Assembly: GCA_964576925.1 (NCBI GenBank) | Contig: CAZNWJ010000004.1 | Coordinates: 62,001-126,000 of the forward strand | DNA: 64,000 nt | Direction: 5' to 3' | From: JADJGC01 sp964576925 | GTDB taxonomy: Bacteria; Zixibacteria; MSB-5A5; CAIYYT01 | Shown here: piece by piece, positions 1 to 7,880 of the stretch | Layout of the letters: each line of letters opens with the position of its first letter | How positions within the stretch are numbered: position 1 is the first letter of the stretch | Translations under genes and position numbers: made by a program | Notes under the pieces: model-generated | What the model was told of the DNA's origin: nothing | The model's database searches: none | The model's input: the letters and a program-made list of their open reading frames with translations, nothing else

Positions 1-177
1 GGCGGGCGTCGTGAATCGCATTTGAGAGGGAATAGAGGAAGATTATGAGCAGGAACGGGTTTGCTTCGACGCGATATTCGCGATTGAGATGTCGGCAGTT
101 TGCTCGCCCCTCGCATTGACAGCGCAAGAAAAGACACGGCGCAACGATCTTTAGGGGGAGATCCTGAGCAAGGTAGT

Positions 178-270
178 GTCAAATCCCTGCGGGTGGATCG
201 GAGGCATTTGGGCTGTAAGCGAAATCGGGAGAGGTGAGCGTGTTCGAACCGAGAAGAGACGGGATTTGAC
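178..270. repeat. MITE-like element, copy 1
   Basis: A 93-base element with perfect 10-base terminal inverted repeats, GTCAAATCCC at 178-187 and GGGATTTGAC at 261-270. It carries no coding potential. Four further full-length copies with the same ends and nearly the same length occur in this window. Confidence 0.7.
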
Positions 271-376
271 CTACGATTCTATTGAAGTGAGATTGCTTCG
301 TCGCGGCAGAGTGCGACGATAATCGCAGATCGTTCGCTCCTCGCGATGACGGTGCAGAAGAGAAGGAATCTGATTG

Positions 377-446
377 GCGTCAGGTCGCCTCGCGGGTGGG
401 AAGGGTAGTTCTTCCAGATTGTATCGGGCGCGAGAAGACCTGACGC
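377..446. repeat. Long inverted repeat (hairpin), copy 1
   Basis: GCGTCAGGTC at 377-386 pairs with GACCTGACGC at 437-446. The loop is about 50 bases and contains further short complementary stretches. The same structure recurs at 747-816. Confidence 0.7.
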
Positions 447-471
447 AACGATCTTTGGGGGAAGATACGGT

Positions 472-494
472 GTCAGGATCGCGGGGATCCTGAC
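472..494. repeat. Perfect 9-bp palindrome with 5-base loop
   Basis: GTCAGGATC at 472-480 and GATCCTGAC at 486-494 form a perfect stem around GCGGG. It sits between the two long repeat units and has no T-rich tail, so it is part of the repeat array rather than a clear terminator. Confidence 0.6.
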
Positions 495-544
495 CTACAG
501 GCTGACGCAACGAATTCTAGGGGGACTATACAGATCGAGGAATT

Positions 545-637
545 GTCAAATCCCTGCGGGTGGGTCGGAGGCATTTGGGCTGTAAGAGTAGTTGGGGAAG
601 GTGAGCGTATTCGAGCTTAAGAGATTCGGGATTTGAC
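545..637. repeat. MITE-like element, copy 2
   Basis: A 93-base copy with ends GTCAAATCCC (545-554) and GGGATTTGAC (628-637). Its interior closely matches copy 1 but differs from the copies at 35099, 36794 and 37942. Confidence 0.7.
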
Positions 638-746
638 CTACGATTCTTTTGAAGTGAGATTGCTTCGTCGCGGCAGAGTGCGACGACGATAATCGCAGAT
701 CGTTCGTTCCTCGCGATGACGGTGCAGAAGAGATTGAGCCCAGAGA

Positions 747-816
747 GCGTCAGGTCGCCTCGCGGGTGGGTAGAGTAGTTCTTCCAGCTTTTATCGGGCG
801 CGAGAAGACCTGACGC
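747..816. repeat. Long inverted repeat (hairpin), copy 2
   Basis: GCGTCAGGTC at 747-756 pairs with GACCTGACGC at 807-816. This is the second copy of the hairpin at 377-446, with the interior conserved apart from a few substitutions. Confidence 0.7.
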
Positions 817-905
817 AACAGTCCATAGCTTGAAGCAAAAGCGGCGCACCGATGGTGCGCCGCCATTGTAATGCAGATAGTACGCTATGATTGCGTTGCA
901 ACCGC

Positions 906-2015
906 CTAATGCGTGCCCTGGATGGTAGTCCAGGAGGTATCGGAGGAGCTGGTGATACCCTTGACGCGCAGATCGAAGTCGTCGGGGTTGGAAGCGTTGC
1001 GCATGGCATCCTCGTAAGTGATATGCCCGGCGCGATAGAGTTTCATGATCGACTGGTCGAACGACTGCATGCCGTACTGCACCTGGCCGGCTTCGATAAA
1101 CTCGATAATCGACGAGGTCTTGATCGGATCGATGATGCAATCGCGGATGGCGCCGGTGGTGACGGCTACTTCGACTGCCGGAATTCGGCCTGGCATATCG
1201 GCGCGCGGGAGCAGACGCTGGCAGACGATCGCCTTCATGGTGCCGGCCAGCAGCAAACGGATTTGCTGATGCTGGTGCGGCGGGAAGAAGGAGATGATAC
1301 GGCTGATGGTTTCGACGACGTTCATCGTGTGGAGCGTGGTCAAGACCAGATGGCCGGTATCGGCGGCGGCGAGGGCAATGCCCATCGTCTCGGCGTCACG
1401 AATTTCACCGATCAGGATCACATCCGGGTCCTGACGAAAAGCGTGGCGCAGCGCGGCGGCGAAGCTCTCGGAGTCGGCGCCAACCTCGCGCTGGCAGATG
1501 ATCGATTTCTTGTCGCGATAGATGTATTCGATCGGGTCTTCGATGGTGACGATGTTTTCCGCCCGGTGCGAGTTAATGTACTCGATGACGGCGGCCAGCG
1601 AAGTCGACTTGCCGGAACCGGTGGTGCCGGTGACGATAATCAGGCCGCGGCGGGTTTCGCAGAGATCGGAAATGACCTCGGGCAGGTTGAGATCCTCGAA
1701 AGAGGGCACCAGCGTGTTGACGGCACGGATCGCGATGCCGGGAGTACCGCGCTGGCGATAAAGATTGATACGGAAACGGCCGAGCTTGGTGACCGAAAGG
1801 GCCAGGTCCATTTCGCTGCGCGCGGCAAACCGTTTCTGCTGTTCGGGAGAAAGAATTTGGGAGACGATTTCGGTCATCGACTCCTTGGAGATCGGTTCGG
1901 TATTGATGACGACCAGTTTGCCGTGGACGCGCAGGGTCGGTTTGATCCCCACACGCAGGTGCAGGTCGGAGGCGGCTTGATGCTGCATCTCCACCAGCAT
2001 GTCACGCAGGTTCAT
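906..2015 (-). CDS. pilT: Type IV pilus retraction ATPase PilT
   Basis: Encodes a 369-residue cytoplasmic secretion ATPase of the PilT family, which powers pilus retraction for twitching motility. The N-terminal PAS-like half begins with the family's DLHL stretch near residues 17-20. The RecA-like core follows, with Walker A GTTGSGKST at residues 130-138, an acidic box (TIEDPIEY), a Walker B region (DVILIGEIRD) and a His box (LTTLHT). A strong AAGGAG ribosome site precedes the ATG. It is the last gene of a minus-strand run behind accB, with only about 60 bases between them. No other pilus genes are in the window. The length is close to the usual 340-370 residues. Confidence 0.95.
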   Translation of the reverse strand: MNLRDMLVEMQHQAASDLHLRVGIKPTLRVHGKLVVINTEPISKESMTEIVSQILSPEQQKRFAARSEMDLALSVTKLGRFRINLYRQRGTPGIAIRAVNTLVPSFEDLNLPEVISDLCETRRGLIIVTGTTGSGKSTSLAAVIEYINSHRAENIVTIEDPIEYIYRDKKSIICQREVGADSESFAAALRHAFRQDPDVILIGEIRDAETMGIALAAADTGHLVLTTLHTMNVVETISRIISFFPPHQHQQIRLLLAGTMKAIVCQRLLPRADMPGRIPAVEVAVTTGAIRDCIIDPIKTSSIIEFIEAGQVQYGMQSFDQSIMKLYRAGHITYEDAMRNASNPDDFDLRVKGITSSSDTSWTTIQGTH

Positions 2016-2074
2016 CGGTCACTCCTTATGGTTGTTCCGGAATCCTGCTGGTGCCGCGGGCGGAGTGCGCGCGC

Positions 2075-2593
2075 TTACGCCGGCTGGACGAGGAAAAGCA
2101 CCTGACCGAACTCCACCGGAGAGGCGTTTTCGACCATGCGTTGGACAAGCACGCCGTCGAATTCCGCTTCGATTTCGTTCATCAGTTTCATCGCCTCGAT
2201 GATGCAGACCGTCTGGCCCTTCGTGACCCGCTGGCCAACGTCGACGAACGCGGGCGCACCGGGCTCAGGAGAGGTGTAGAAGGTTCCAACCATAGGCGAT
2301 TTGATTTCCTTGCCTGCCGGAGCCGCCACGGGGGGCGGAGCTGCAGCAGGTTGCGGAGCGGGCGCGACCGGGGCGGCAGCGACGGGCGCTGCAGCGGCCG
2401 GTTCCAGCGGCGGCAAGGTCGGCGCCACCTGCGCTTTGGGAATCGTGATCGTCGAGCCGTGGCCGTTACCGTTGGTTCCGGTCGTGCTACGCTTGACGAT
2501 GGTTACATTGCTGAACATCGTTTTGATGTTGAGCGACTCGATTTCCGACGATTCCACCAACTTCACCAGTTTCCGGATAGTTGATTCTCTCAT
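2075..2593 (-). CDS. accB: Biotin carboxyl carrier protein of acetyl-CoA carboxylase
   Basis: A 172-residue carrier subunit of acetyl-CoA carboxylase, acting in the first committed step of fatty acid synthesis. The C-terminal lipoyl/biotinyl domain carries the EAMKLMNE motif, with the biotinylated lysine at residue 136. The middle is a flexible Ala/Pro-rich linker (about residues 50-90). The N-terminus (KLVKLVESSEIESLNI) is typical of AccB. In many bacteria accB is followed by accC (biotin carboxylase); here pilT follows instead and accC is absent from the window. M24 aminopeptidase is the upstream neighbour, a common arrangement, although efp, often found between them, is missing. Confidence 0.95.
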   Translation of the reverse strand: MRESTIRKLVKLVESSEIESLNIKTMFSNVTIVKRSTTGTNGNGHGSTITIPKAQVAPTLPPLEPAAAAPVAAAPVAPAPQPAAAPPPVAAPAGKEIKSPMVGTFYTSPEPGAPAFVDVGQRVTKGQTVCIIEAMKLMNEIEAEFDGVLVQRMVENASPVEFGQVLFLVQPA

Positions 2594-2653
2594 TACGTTC
2601 TATGACCGGGTTGAATCAACCCTACTCCTGTTTATCGAGTTTTCGAGCAAAAA

Positions 2654-3724
2654 CTAAAGCTCCAGCAACGACTTGTCCGCGCGATTCATTACGCGGCAAC
2701 CGTTTCTGGTAATCACCACATCATCTTCCACCCGTACGCCGCCCCAGCCGTCAAGGTAGATACCGGGCTCGACCGTCACGACCATCCCCGGCTGTAAGAC
2801 AGTGTCCGACAGCGGCGACAAGCGGGGTTCTTCGTGAATCAGCAGGCCGATCCCATGACCGAGGCCGTGGCCAAAGTTTTTCGCGTAGCCCGCCTTGGCG
2901 ATGATATCGCGCACGTGTTTATCGACAGCCGACCCTTTCAAACCGGCGCGCGCCTTTTTGGTTCCGGCGATTTGCGCCTTGAGGACGAGGTTGTAGATCT
3001 TCTTCTGCTGCGCGGATGCCTTGCCGACGACCACCGTGCGCGTGATGTCGGAATGATAGCCGCCGTAGATAGCGCCGAAATCAAGGGTAACGAATTCCCC
3101 CTTCTTGATGACTTTGGAAGAAGCGCGGCCGTGCGGCAGCGCCGAGCGATAGCCGGAGGCGATGATTGTTTCGAACGACGGGTCTTCGGAGCCGAGCATC
3201 TTCATTTGATATTCGAGTTCCGCCGCGACTTCGTTTTCGCGCACGCCGGGCTTGATGATCTGCAAAATGCGTCCGAAGGCGACATCGGCAATATCGACGG
3301 CCTTCTGGATTTTCTTGATCTCGTCGGGTTCCTTGACTGAGGCGAGCGCCTCGACCATACCGCCGGTCGGTGCCAACAGCGCTTGCGGCAGCAGCGCGCG
3401 AATCATGTTGAGATTCTTAACGGTCAGATAAGCTTCCAGGTAGCCGACGCGCAGATTCTTTTGGAGCAGCCGCTTGATTTTCGGGATCTCGGTGTACAGC
3501 TCGCGCTGGGCGATCAGGATCTTGGCGCCCTTGACTTCAGAGCGCACCTGCGCCTTGTAGCGAAAATCGGTAATGAAGTGCGCTTCATTGGTGAAAACAA
3601 CGAGCAACCCGTTCGAGCCGGAATAGCCGCAAAGGTATTTGACCTGCGACAGCTCGCTGACGAGGAGGCAGTCGAGATTGCTATCCTTGAGCAGTGCTTG
3701 TAGTCTCTTGATTCGTGCTTGCAT
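2654..3724 (-). CDS. pepP: Xaa-Pro aminopeptidase, M24 family
   Basis: A 356-residue metallo-aminopeptidase that removes N-terminal residues preceding proline. Residues 1-125 form the creatinase-like N-terminal domain. The pita-bread catalytic domain has the dinuclear metal ligands: Asp in TLDFGAIY, Asp in HSDITRT, His in GHGLGHGIG, Glu in VEPGIYL and Glu in VRVEDDV. The length matches small bacterial Xaa-Pro dipeptidases and aminopeptidases. It lies six bases from the upstream TPR gene and about 60 bases from accB, so co-transcription is likely. PepQ-like dipeptidase specificity cannot be excluded from sequence alone. Confidence 0.9.
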   Translation of the reverse strand: MQARIKRLQALLKDSNLDCLLVSELSQVKYLCGYSGSNGLLVVFTNEAHFITDFRYKAQVRSEVKGAKILIAQRELYTEIPKIKRLLQKNLRVGYLEAYLTVKNLNMIRALLPQALLAPTGGMVEALASVKEPDEIKKIQKAVDIADVAFGRILQIIKPGVRENEVAAELEYQMKMLGSEDPSFETIIASGYRSALPHGRASSKVIKKGEFVTLDFGAIYGGYHSDITRTVVVGKASAQQKKIYNLVLKAQIAGTKKARAGLKGSAVDKHVRDIIAKAGYAKNFGHGLGHGIGLLIHEEPRLSPLSDTVLQPGMVVTVEPGIYLDGWGGVRVEDDVVITRNGCRVMNRADKSLLEL

Positions 3725-3730
3725 AAGCTC

Positions 3731-4342
3731 CTAACCACACAGTTTCAGTTTTTCGTAGATCCGGGGGTCGCCCGGGGAGTCTTGCAGCAGGCGGGCATAG
3801 ATAGCACGCGCCTTGTCTTTATACCCCTGTTGGGCATAAAGGTCGGCTGCTGTTTCCGTCCAGAGAATCTCGTGTTCGGGCCGATCGACCGACTCCTGGT
3901 AGCGTCCCAGTTCCTCCAGGCGCGCTGTTATGCCGGGGGATCCGGGTTCCAGTTGGGCAGCCTGCAGATAGTATTTCAGCGCCTCAGCCAATTGACCGGC
4001 CTGCCGAAACAAGTCGCCCAATTTCACCAAGGTCAGCGGATTATCGGCATCCCGCTTCAGCGCCTCCAAGTAAGCAAAGGTGGCCGATACCGACTTGCCG
4101 CGCCGAATATAGAGGTCACCCAGCACTTGGAGCCCGTTGGCGTAATTGGGGTATTGCCGAATTCCTGCTTGAAGCAGGTCGTAGGCGACATCCAATTCGC
4201 CGGCGTCGATCATAATGGCGGCCTGACGCGCGAAGTCATACCCGATCTTGGTGTCGCCAGAGGCCACTTCTGTGGTCTCAATTTCAGAGGCAGACTGCTC
4301 CCCCTGCATAGAGACCTTGCCTTTGCGGGCAGAATACTCCAT
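3731..4342 (-). CDS. Tetratricopeptide repeat protein
   Basis: A 203-residue protein made mostly of TPR helices, for example the units starting AYDLLQAGIRQYPNY, ALKRDADNPLTLVKLGDLF and ALKYYLQAAQLEPGS. There is no signal peptide or membrane segment, so it is probably a cytoplasmic scaffold. It is first in the minus-strand run leading to pepP, accB and pilT. A later start at the second Met (about residue 12) is possible. No partner can be named from sequence. Confidence 0.8.
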   Translation of the reverse strand: MEYSARKGKVSMQGEQSASEIETTEVASGDTKIGYDFARQAAIMIDAGELDVAYDLLQAGIRQYPNYANGLQVLGDLYIRRGKSVSATFAYLEALKRDADNPLTLVKLGDLFRQAGQLAEALKYYLQAAQLEPGSPGITARLEELGRYQESVDRPEHEILWTETAADLYAQQGYKDKARAIYARLLQDSPGDPRIYEKLKLCG

Positions 4343-4637
4343 GACCCTCCCACGACTTAATCCGAATCACGATACGGACTTTGGCGGGATTTGGTCAAGA
4401 AAAAAACTGGGGGAGGCCCGGGAGGTGTGCCGCGAAATCCGCATTTGAGCACCGATAACTACATTGTCGCAGGGGTGAAACGATTTGTAGAATGATCGTG
4501 CAGAGCGGTCAAAATGCCATCCTGACAGCATAACCGCTTACGGGACAGGGTGATTCCAGCCGCGATTGTGATGCGGGAACTGACTGGTGATTCAGTTTCG
4601 GCGCGATCGGACGCGTGATAACCGGCCAAGATTCCGC
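4343..4637. other. Intergenic, divergent upstream regions
   Basis: This stretch separates the divergent TPR and foldase genes. I see no gene, RNA or strong hairpin in it apart from the promoter just downstream. Confidence 0.6.
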
Positions 4638-4665
4638 TTGTCGGAACTGGTGCCGATGATATATT
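4638..4665 (+). promoter_or_regulatory. Candidate sigma-70 promoter for the parvulin foldase gene
   Basis: TTGTCG, a 16-base spacer, then TATATT. It lies about 45 bases before the ATG, with GGAGG at 4692-4696 between. The spacing is slightly short and the -35 box imperfect. Confidence 0.4.
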
Positions 4666-4708
4666 TTATAAGTTTTGGTAGTATTACGTACGGAGGAATA
4701 GCTACGCC

Positions 4709-6529
4709 ATGATGCAAGTCTTACGGAATAACACGCAGATCATCATCTGGATACTGGTGATTGCGTTTGTGGGCACGATCATCTTCGCCTGGGGCATGGA
4801 TATCGGCGGCGGCAATGTCGGCGGCATGGCCACGAACGTGGTCGGCAAGGTTAACGGCCGCGAGATACCGTTGCAGAACTTCGGCGCCCTCGCCGAGCAG
4901 TTTATCGACCAGGAGCGGCAGCGGACGCCGGACAAGGACTTTACCGAGTCTGACTATCGCAATGCGCGCCGCCAGGCCTGGAACGAATTCGTCAACAGCT
5001 ACTTGCAGCAGGACCAGATCGAAAAGCTGGGAATTACCTTGACCGACGCTGAAGTGGTCGATTTCATTCGCCGCTTCCCGCCGCAGGAAGTGCAGCAGAT
5101 TGAGGTCTTCCAGACCAACGGTCAGTTTGATTATAATAAGTACCTCTCAGCCATGGGCGACCCGCAGTATGCCGAGTTGTGGCGTCAGGTCGAAGCACTC
5201 GTCAAACCGCGGCTGACGACCTTCAAGTTGCAGGAGTATGTCACTTCGATGGTGCGCGTTTCGGACGGTGAGTTGCAGGAGCAGTACCTGCGCGACAATG
5301 AAAGAATCCGCGTCGATTACGCGCTGGTGCCATATTCCAAATTCCCCGTGGGCGCGAACGAGATCGACTCGAACGAAGTTCGCAGCTACTATAACGACAA
5401 CCCGGACGAGTTTCGCGAAGCGGAGCAGGTTTACTATACGACCTATCGCTTGAGCAAGGAAGCTTCGACTGAAGACTTCGCCGCCGCGCTGGAAAAGGCG
5501 AACCAAGTGAAGAAGCTACTTGACGAAGGCGGCGATTTCGCGACGCTGGCAAATGAGTACACAGAAGATCCCTCGGGCAAGGGCAAGGGCGGCGCGCTGG
5601 GATATTTCGCCCGTGGCGCGATGGTGCGCGAGTTTGACTCGGCGGCATTTGCCATGAGCGACGGCGATATCTCCGTGCCGGTGAAGACGCGATTTGGCTA
5701 CCATATCATCTACCGCACAGGCCAGCGCAAGACCAATGAATTGGAGGAGGTGGAAGCCTCGCATATCCTGTTCCGCCCCGAGATGTCGGAAGGCACGGTG
5801 CAGTCGCTTGAAGCAAAGATGATGCGGCTGAAGTCTGAAGGAAACGCTACGAACGCCGAGACCCTGGCGAAGGAACTCGGAATCACGCAGGAGACTCAGC
5901 GCAAGGTTGGCCGCGACCAACCGATCGGCAGTTTCGGCAAGGACGCGATGTTGGAGAAGTTCCTGTTCGAAGCCTCCGACGGCTCGTTCTCGGAACTGAT
6001 CGATCGTAGCGAAGCATTCTATCTCGTGCGCAAGGACCGGCTGAAACCGGCGGGTTTGGCAGCCTTCGAAGACGTCTACCCGATCATTACCCGCAAACTG
6101 ATCGACAAGCGGCAGCGGCAATTGACCCTGGCCGTCGCGCAGCGCATCCACAGTTCCGTCATGGCGGGCAGTTCGCTGGCTGATGCCGCTAAGGCTGCGG
6201 GGCATGAGGTCGTCGAGTCTGGGTTCTTTGCCCGCAGCGGGCGGTTGCCGGGAATGGGTAATGACGCGACTTTGATCGGTACGGCGTTTTCGCTCTCGGA
6301 AGGCAAGCGGTTTTCGCAGCCGGTGTTAACAAATAATGGCGCTGCAGTGATCGAGTTCAAGGAACGCACGGCCGCCAGCCTCGACGGCTTCGCCGCCGAA
6401 CGCGACACGCTGCGGACCAAGGCGTTGCAGACGGCGCAAAGCGCCTTCTGGGACAAATGGTTTACGGAGCTGATCAACAAGGCTGAGATCGAGGATAACC
6501 GCAAGGTGATTTTCGGCGAAACGATGTAG
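4709..6529 (+). CDS. Membrane-anchored parvulin-type peptidyl-prolyl isomerase (PpiD/SurA-like)
   Basis: A 606-residue extracytoplasmic foldase. One N-terminal membrane anchor (IIIWILVIAFVGTIIFAWG, about residues 10-30) is followed by a SurA_N-like helical region (residues 35-200). A parvulin domain (about residues 225-345) carries GGDFATLANEYTEDPSG and the GYHII signature. A second, more degenerate C-terminal region resembles the PpiD tail. The architecture and length match PpiD, which helps outer-membrane and periplasmic proteins fold. The ATG follows GGAGG by 12 bases; a second ATG immediately downstream is also possible. The gene is monocistronic, ending in a strong terminator. Confidence 0.85.
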   Translation: MMQVLRNNTQIIIWILVIAFVGTIIFAWGMDIGGGNVGGMATNVVGKVNGREIPLQNFGALAEQFIDQERQRTPDKDFTESDYRNARRQAWNEFVNSYLQQDQIEKLGITLTDAEVVDFIRRFPPQEVQQIEVFQTNGQFDYNKYLSAMGDPQYAELWRQVEALVKPRLTTFKLQEYVTSMVRVSDGELQEQYLRDNERIRVDYALVPYSKFPVGANEIDSNEVRSYYNDNPDEFREAEQVYYTTYRLSKEASTEDFAAALEKANQVKKLLDEGGDFATLANEYTEDPSGKGKGGALGYFARGAMVREFDSAAFAMSDGDISVPVKTRFGYHIIYRTGQRKTNELEEVEASHILFRPEMSEGTVQSLEAKMMRLKSEGNATNAETLAKELGITQETQRKVGRDQPIGSFGKDAMLEKFLFEASDGSFSELIDRSEAFYLVRKDRLKPAGLAAFEDVYPIITRKLIDKRQRQLTLAVAQRIHSSVMAGSSLADAAKAAGHEVVESGFFARSGRLPGMGNDATLIGTAFSLSEGKRFSQPVLTNNGAAVIEFKERTAASLDGFAAERDTLRTKALQTAQSAFWDKWFTELINKAEIEDNRKVIFGETM

Positions 6530-6554
6530 GCTCCAGTAGAACAGCAAGAGCTCA

Positions 6555-6592
6555 AAGCGCGGTGATCGAACTGATCACCGCGCTTCTTTCTT
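6555..6592 (+). terminator. Rho-independent terminator after the foldase gene
   Basis: A perfect 13-bp stem (AAGCGCGGTGATC at 6555-6567 with GATCACCGCGCTT at 6573-6585), a five-base loop and a CTTTCTT tail. Confidence 0.9.
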
Positions 6593-6738
6593 GGACAAAC
6601 TCCTCCCGTTGGCCGTTTCAATCTGCACCGGCCAAACTCCCCAATCGAGTGCCGTCACTCGAAAAGATTTTCCGCTTTTTGTCCCTCAAGGTTTGTCAGC
6701 CTGTTCCGATATGAAAAATACTGAACTTCGGTTCACGG

Positions 6739-7854
6739 ATGAAACCCCAACCGGAAACAGGATGTACCGCTTTGAACACAATGTTGTCGGCAGAAGAGCG
6801 CATAGTTGCTTCAAACTCGGAACGACTTGACTGGAGTGAACTGCTCAGTGGTCTGGCGCGGCACTTGCCCGAGTCAGAGTTAGCAACAGCTATCGATCAG
6901 CGCTGCGGCGCGCTCTTGCGTGTTGCCGGTATCGAGCTGCAATCCTTGGCGACTGACTCTGAACATTCAGAGGCGGGCTCACTACTCGAAGTCAATTTTG
7001 ACAGCCGCGGTCAGGAGCGCCGCTTCAGGCTGATGCCGACATTGGGTGAGTTTTCAACGGCGGCGCGTGAAGCGATTCTCGATACCGTCCACGTCACTCT
7101 CAGCGACCTGCTTGCCTCCGTCAATAATCGACTTCAGGCAAACGCGGCAGAAGCAATTTCCGACACCTTTAGCGCCGTCCGCGCAGCTCCAGCACCGACA
7201 AGTCTTCCGGATGATCTGCTTTCGGCGTTCGTGCACAAGTTGCGCAACAATCTGGGCGCGACAGTAACCGCCGCCAGCCAGCTGAACGAGATGCTGGCGG
7301 ACAAAGCCGGCGCCGATGCCGCGATGTTGCTCGGAATCATCGAATCAGCGACGGAAGCGCAGCGGCGTTTGATCGACCGCTTCGTGCTCTTGTCGCGTCC
7401 ACTGGTGGTGCGTTTGGCCCGCGTAGAGGTGGCGCCGATCCTGCGCTCGATCCTGCAGCGCTATGCCGCCATCAACGGCAATCAGATCGAAATCGAAGGC
7501 CTGGAGCGCGAAGTGGCAATCGAAACTGACCGCACGCTTTATGCCTTCATCTTGAACGAGCTAGTGGAGAACGGTCTCGAAGCCAGCGCGCAGCACCGCC
7601 TCGTGATCAAGGTTGCGAATCGCGACCACTATTTCGAAATGTCTTTCCGCAACGACTGCGGCGATCTGCCGACCTACGTGTCGGACAGCTTGTTCAAACC
7701 GTTCTTTACGACCAAGACCAGCCGGGCCGGCCTGGGGCTCACGATCGCGCAGCATTATGCGCGACTGCTCGGCGGTACGATTCGCCATCGCTGCGTGCGC
7801 GGCGAAGCGGAGTTTACAATCGCAATTCCCCTCGGCAACGAATTGAACAAATGA
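6739..7854 (+). CDS. Sensor histidine kinase (cytoplasmic, NtrB-like)
   Basis: A 371-residue kinase without obvious membrane segments. A variable N-terminal sensor region (about residues 1-155) is followed by an H-box with the phospho-acceptor histidine in FVHKLRNNL, an N-box (NELVENGLEAS) and a G-box (SRAGLGLTIAQHYARLLGG). The H-box is divergent, with Lys-Leu-Arg after the His. The gene overlaps the NtrC-type regulator frame and is almost certainly its partner. The start is uncertain: the first ATG lacks a ribosome site, and an in-frame ATG at 6781 is an alternative. The signal sensed cannot be told from sequence. Confidence 0.85.
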   Translation: MKPQPETGCTALNTMLSAEERIVASNSERLDWSELLSGLARHLPESELATAIDQRCGALLRVAGIELQSLATDSEHSEAGSLLEVNFDSRGQERRFRLMPTLGEFSTAAREAILDTVHVTLSDLLASVNNRLQANAAEAISDTFSAVRAAPAPTSLPDDLLSAFVHKLRNNLGATVTAASQLNEMLADKAGADAAMLLGIIESATEAQRRLIDRFVLLSRPLVVRLARVEVAPILRSILQRYAAINGNQIEIEGLEREVAIETDRTLYAFILNELVENGLEASAQHRLVIKVANRDHYFEMSFRNDCGDLPTYVSDSLFKPFFTTKTSRAGLGLTIAQHYARLLGGTIRHRCVRGEAEFTIAIPLGNELNK

Positions 7855-7880
7855 TGATAGGTTCTGGAAAGGAACGACCC

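Larger units (their letters stand above)
1..880. repeat. Non-coding tandem repeat array upstream of pilT
   Basis: No credible gene lies here. Two long direct copies are visible, about 178-460 and 545-826, offset by 367 to 370 bases; the small drift comes from a three-base insertion in the second copy near 690. A third, degraded partial copy occupies roughly 1-177. Each unit begins with a palindrome-bounded element (GTCAAATCCC to GGGATTTGAC), then a segment ending near CTCCTCGCGATGAC, then a long inverted repeat (GCGTCAGGTC to GACCTGACGC). Open frames in the array are low-complexity shadows with no recognisable product. Confidence 0.85.

Noticed and set aside
271..1140. Minus-strand frames of 79 and 204 residues in the repeat array
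   Set aside because: They consist of repeat sequence, have no ribosome site or domain, and the longer one runs into the 3' end of pilT.
891..2105. A 404-residue open frame on the plus strand opposite pilT
   Set aside because: It mirrors PilT codons on the other strand, has biased low-information composition, and shows no domain; PilT with its Walker A motif is clearly the real gene.
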